From the NCBI RefSeq assembly GCF_008386695.1, contig NZ_VUOC01000003.1, positions 668,421 to 732,420 of the forward strand: a stretch of 64,000 nucleotides of DNA. Direction: 5' to 3'. A program made the translations under genes and the position numbers. The DNA is from Chitinophaga agrisoli (GTDB lineage: Bacteria; Bacteroidota; Bacteroidia; Chitinophagales; Chitinophagaceae). Below, piece by piece: positions 62,495 to 64,000 of this stretch (the first letter of the stretch is position 1; each line of letters begins with the position of its first letter). The notes under the pieces are model-generated. The model did not search any database and was not told where the DNA came from. It saw nothing but the letters and a program-made list of their open reading frames with translations.

Positions 62495-62546
62495 TGTCTT
62501 TCTTTTAAATACTGATACAATATTGTCTCCCGGCAGGGCCGTCTCA

Positions 62547-62590
62547 GGTTCGCTTAAGGTTCGGTTTAGGTTCGCTTAAGGTTCGAATAA
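62547..62590 (-). promoter_or_regulatory. Four tandem 11-bp repeats (GGTTCGCTTAA), candidate operator
   Basis: The units GGTTCGCTTAA, GGTTCGGTTTA, GGTTCGCTTAA and GGTTCGAATAA follow each other without gaps at 62547, 62558, 62569 and 62580. An 11-bp period places GGTTCG on one DNA face, as in OmpR/PhoB-type or other cooperative operators. The array lies between the DoxX start (62494) and the oxidoreductase stop (62629) and so most likely controls the DoxX-photolyase unit. Confidence 0.6.
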
Positions 62591-62628
62591 GCTTGCACTA
62601 GCGGTTATTGTTAAAATAGTATCATAAA

Positions 62629-63792
62629 TCATACAACCGGCCATTTAAAGGTAGATACCAGTTCTACCCGCTTGCCATCCTGCCCCGATGCCCTGGCCGC
62701 TTCAATGATCTCCAGCACATGCAGGGCATGCTCCACGGTAATAAGCGCCGGTTTGCCGGTGGCCAGTGTTTCGGATATTACGCTGGCGCCCTGTTGCCAT
62801 ACATAGGCGCCGGTATCTGTTACATGCCTTACCGGCGGTTCCGTAAAAGAAGTGGCCAGGTCTACCCCAAAAGGCGCCCAGTCATAGCCTACCAGCCCCA
62901 TATTGCCTTTAGTGCCCCAGATGCTGACGGTATGCTGTTGCTGCCCCTTGCCTTCATGCCCATAGGGATCAAAATAATTGAACCCGCATTGCACATGGGA
63001 AAGGGTACCATTCCCATGATCCATGATCACCATAGCGTTATCCTCCGCCGCTACTTTAATATGACCCTTGTTATCCACCGTGCGTTCCGGCGTTACAATG
63101 CTGGTCATCGCTATTACAGCTTTCGCAGGCCCCAGCAGGCCGGTAAGTGTGGCCAGGTTATACACGCCCAGGTCAGGCAGGCTGCCGCCGCCCTGCTCAT
63201 AGAAAAAAGCAGACCAGGTAGGCCCTAAATGACCGTATTGGGCGTGGGCGCAGGCTACTTTGCCTAGTGTGCCATCCTGTATGGTCTTTGACATAAAGGC
63301 AAATTGCGGGCTGTTTACCACCGCCGGCGCACCCCAGATATGCAGCCCTTTGCTGTTGGCAAGGTCAAGCAGGGCCTTGCCTTCTTTGTAGGTATTGGCC
63401 ATGGGCTTTTCGCTCCATACATGTTTACCGCTTTCCAAGGCCTGTTTATTTAACCGCCCATGCTCCTGCATATCTGTAAGCGTTACCATCAGGTCAAACG
63501 CAGGGCCGGCCAGCAGCTGGTCAATATGCGGGAAATGGTTGGGCACTTTATAGTCCTTTGCCTGTTTAATGGCCCGCTCGTGAATAATATCACAAGTGCT
63601 TACCAGCTCCACATAGGGGCATTTGGATAAATGGGGCAGGTATTGGTTGGATACGCTGCCGCAACCTATTACTGCTACCTTTATATTCTTTTCCGGTTGG
63701 GTAAAGGCAAAACCTTCCAGCGAAGAAAGCAGCAGGCTTACACCTGCGATAGCAGTACGTTGCAGGAACTCCTGTCTTGATAGTGTTACCAT
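62629..63792 (-). CDS. Gfo/Idh/MocA-family oxidoreductase, exported
   Basis: A 387-residue NAD(P)-dependent oxidoreductase. The start MVTLSRQEFLQRTAIAGVSL resembles a Tat or Sec signal (SRQEFLQ has one Arg instead of the Tat twin Arg, so the route is uncertain). The Rossmann motif is IKVAVIGCGSVSNQYLPHL, and the family motif EKP lies in WSEKPMANTYKEGK. A substrate-binding domain with LGVYNLATLTGLLG follows. It lies downstream of a SusD gene and could act on sugars released by that uptake locus; substrate unknown. Confidence 0.9.
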   Translation of the reverse strand: MVTLSRQEFLQRTAIAGVSLLLSSLEGFAFTQPEKNIKVAVIGCGSVSNQYLPHLSKCPYVELVSTCDIIHERAIKQAKDYKVPNHFPHIDQLLAGPAFDLMVTLTDMQEHGRLNKQALESGKHVWSEKPMANTYKEGKALLDLANSKGLHIWGAPAVVNSPQFAFMSKTIQDGTLGKVACAHAQYGHLGPTWSAFFYEQGGGSLPDLGVYNLATLTGLLGPAKAVIAMTSIVTPERTVDNKGHIKVAAEDNAMVIMDHGNGTLSHVQCGFNYFDPYGHEGKGQQQHTVSIWGTKGNMGLVGYDWAPFGVDLATSFTEPPVRHVTDTGAYVWQQGASVISETLATGKPALITVEHALHVLEIIEAARASGQDGKRVELVSTFKWPVV

Positions 63793-63824
63793 GGTCTTAA
63801 TTTATAAATGTGCACATCGGCACA

Positions 63825-64000
63825 TTAGTATCCCGGGTTTTGCGTAAGCCTTCCCTGGCTTACGATGATCTGGTTCAATGGAATGGGGAATACCTCATGT
63901 TTCCCATCCACAAAGTTTTTGCCCTGTGCGCGTAACACAGTGCCTGCCCTGCCTTGCCTTACCAGGTCAAAGAAACGGTCATGCTCCATGGCCAGTTCCA
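63825..64000 (-). CDS. SusD/RagB family protein, C-terminus only (5' part outside window)
   Basis: Only the last 58 residues are inside the window. They contain LAMEHDRFFDLVRQGRAG and end FPIPLNQIIVSQGRLTQNPGY (cut), the classic SusD C-terminal pattern (FPIPxxEI...QNPGY). The stop is TAA at 63827-63825. The gene continues past the right edge and is followed on the same strand by the Gfo/Idh/MocA oxidoreductase after 32 nt, implying a third Sus-like locus. Confidence 0.85.
   Translation of the reverse strand, partial: ELAMEHDRFFDLVRQGRAGTVLRAQGKNFVDGKHEVFPIPLNQIIVSQGRLTQNPGY

Noticed and set aside
62547-62590. 11-bp repeats as a CRISPR array
   Set aside because: Units are contiguous, without spacers, and no cas genes are nearby.

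Overview
The window comes from a Bacteroidota chromosome, most likely a Chitinophaga-like member of the Chitinophagaceae. The evidence is three SusC/SusD-type nutrient uptake loci, a FecR anti-sigma factor with the Bacteroidota-specific DUF4974 tail, DUF4270, DUF4907 and DUF6702 proteins, several TAnnTTTG promoter boxes, and a large flexirubin/aryl-polyene type pigment cluster. Family names are by recognition only; no database was searched.

Left part (1-24.2 kb). A TonB-linked SusC receptor with a signalling STN domain (cut by the left edge) sits behind its FecR anti-sigma factor and ECF sigma factor. Then follow a DUF4270 lipoprotein with a beta-barrel partner, a kelch lipoprotein/DUF4907/LytS-type kinase/LytTR regulator group, a diheme cytochrome with a beta-helix partner, and an AT-richer two-gene module (DUF4365 nuclease-like protein plus an unknown protein) that looks like an acquired, possibly defensive, cassette. 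Housekeeping genes come next: cysteine desulfurase, GlmM-type phosphohexomutase, LTA-synthase-like sulfatase, a methyltransferase, a PAP2 phosphatase, a ZIP transporter and a CNNM/CorC-type protein.

Centre (24.3-50.1 kb). Twenty-five consecutive genes on the + strand form one biosynthetic cluster. It starts after a 30-bp hairpin with a T-tract. It holds an aromatic amino acid ammonia-lyase and a CoA-ligase-like enzyme (aryl starter), two acyl carrier proteins and their phosphopantetheinyl transferase, one ketoreductase, three Cys-His-His ketosynthases, a Cys-less chain-length-factor-like protein, a half-length ketosynthase, two hotdog dehydratases and a thioesterase. Tailoring candidates are a methyltransferase, a flavin-dependent halogenase-like protein and a CrtI-like oxidoreductase. 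Acyl transfer and envelope export candidates are an LpxL-like acyltransferase, LolA-like and lipoprotein factors, a glycosyltransferase/DUF2062 protein, a C45 Ntn-hydrolase, and a single polypeptide fusing an MMPL exporter, a PlsC acyltransferase and a methyltransferase. The darA/darB genes for the dialkylresorcinol half of flexirubin are not in the window.

Right part (50.1-64 kb). Here are a half-length TolC-like protein, DUF6702, HupE/UreJ and an M1 aminopeptidase, a secreted esterase, a SusC/SusD pair, a photolyase with a DoxX protein behind four tandem 11-bp repeats, a Gfo/Idh/MocA oxidoreductase and the C-terminus of another SusD protein. No tRNA, rRNA, CRISPR array, transposase or integrase was recognised.
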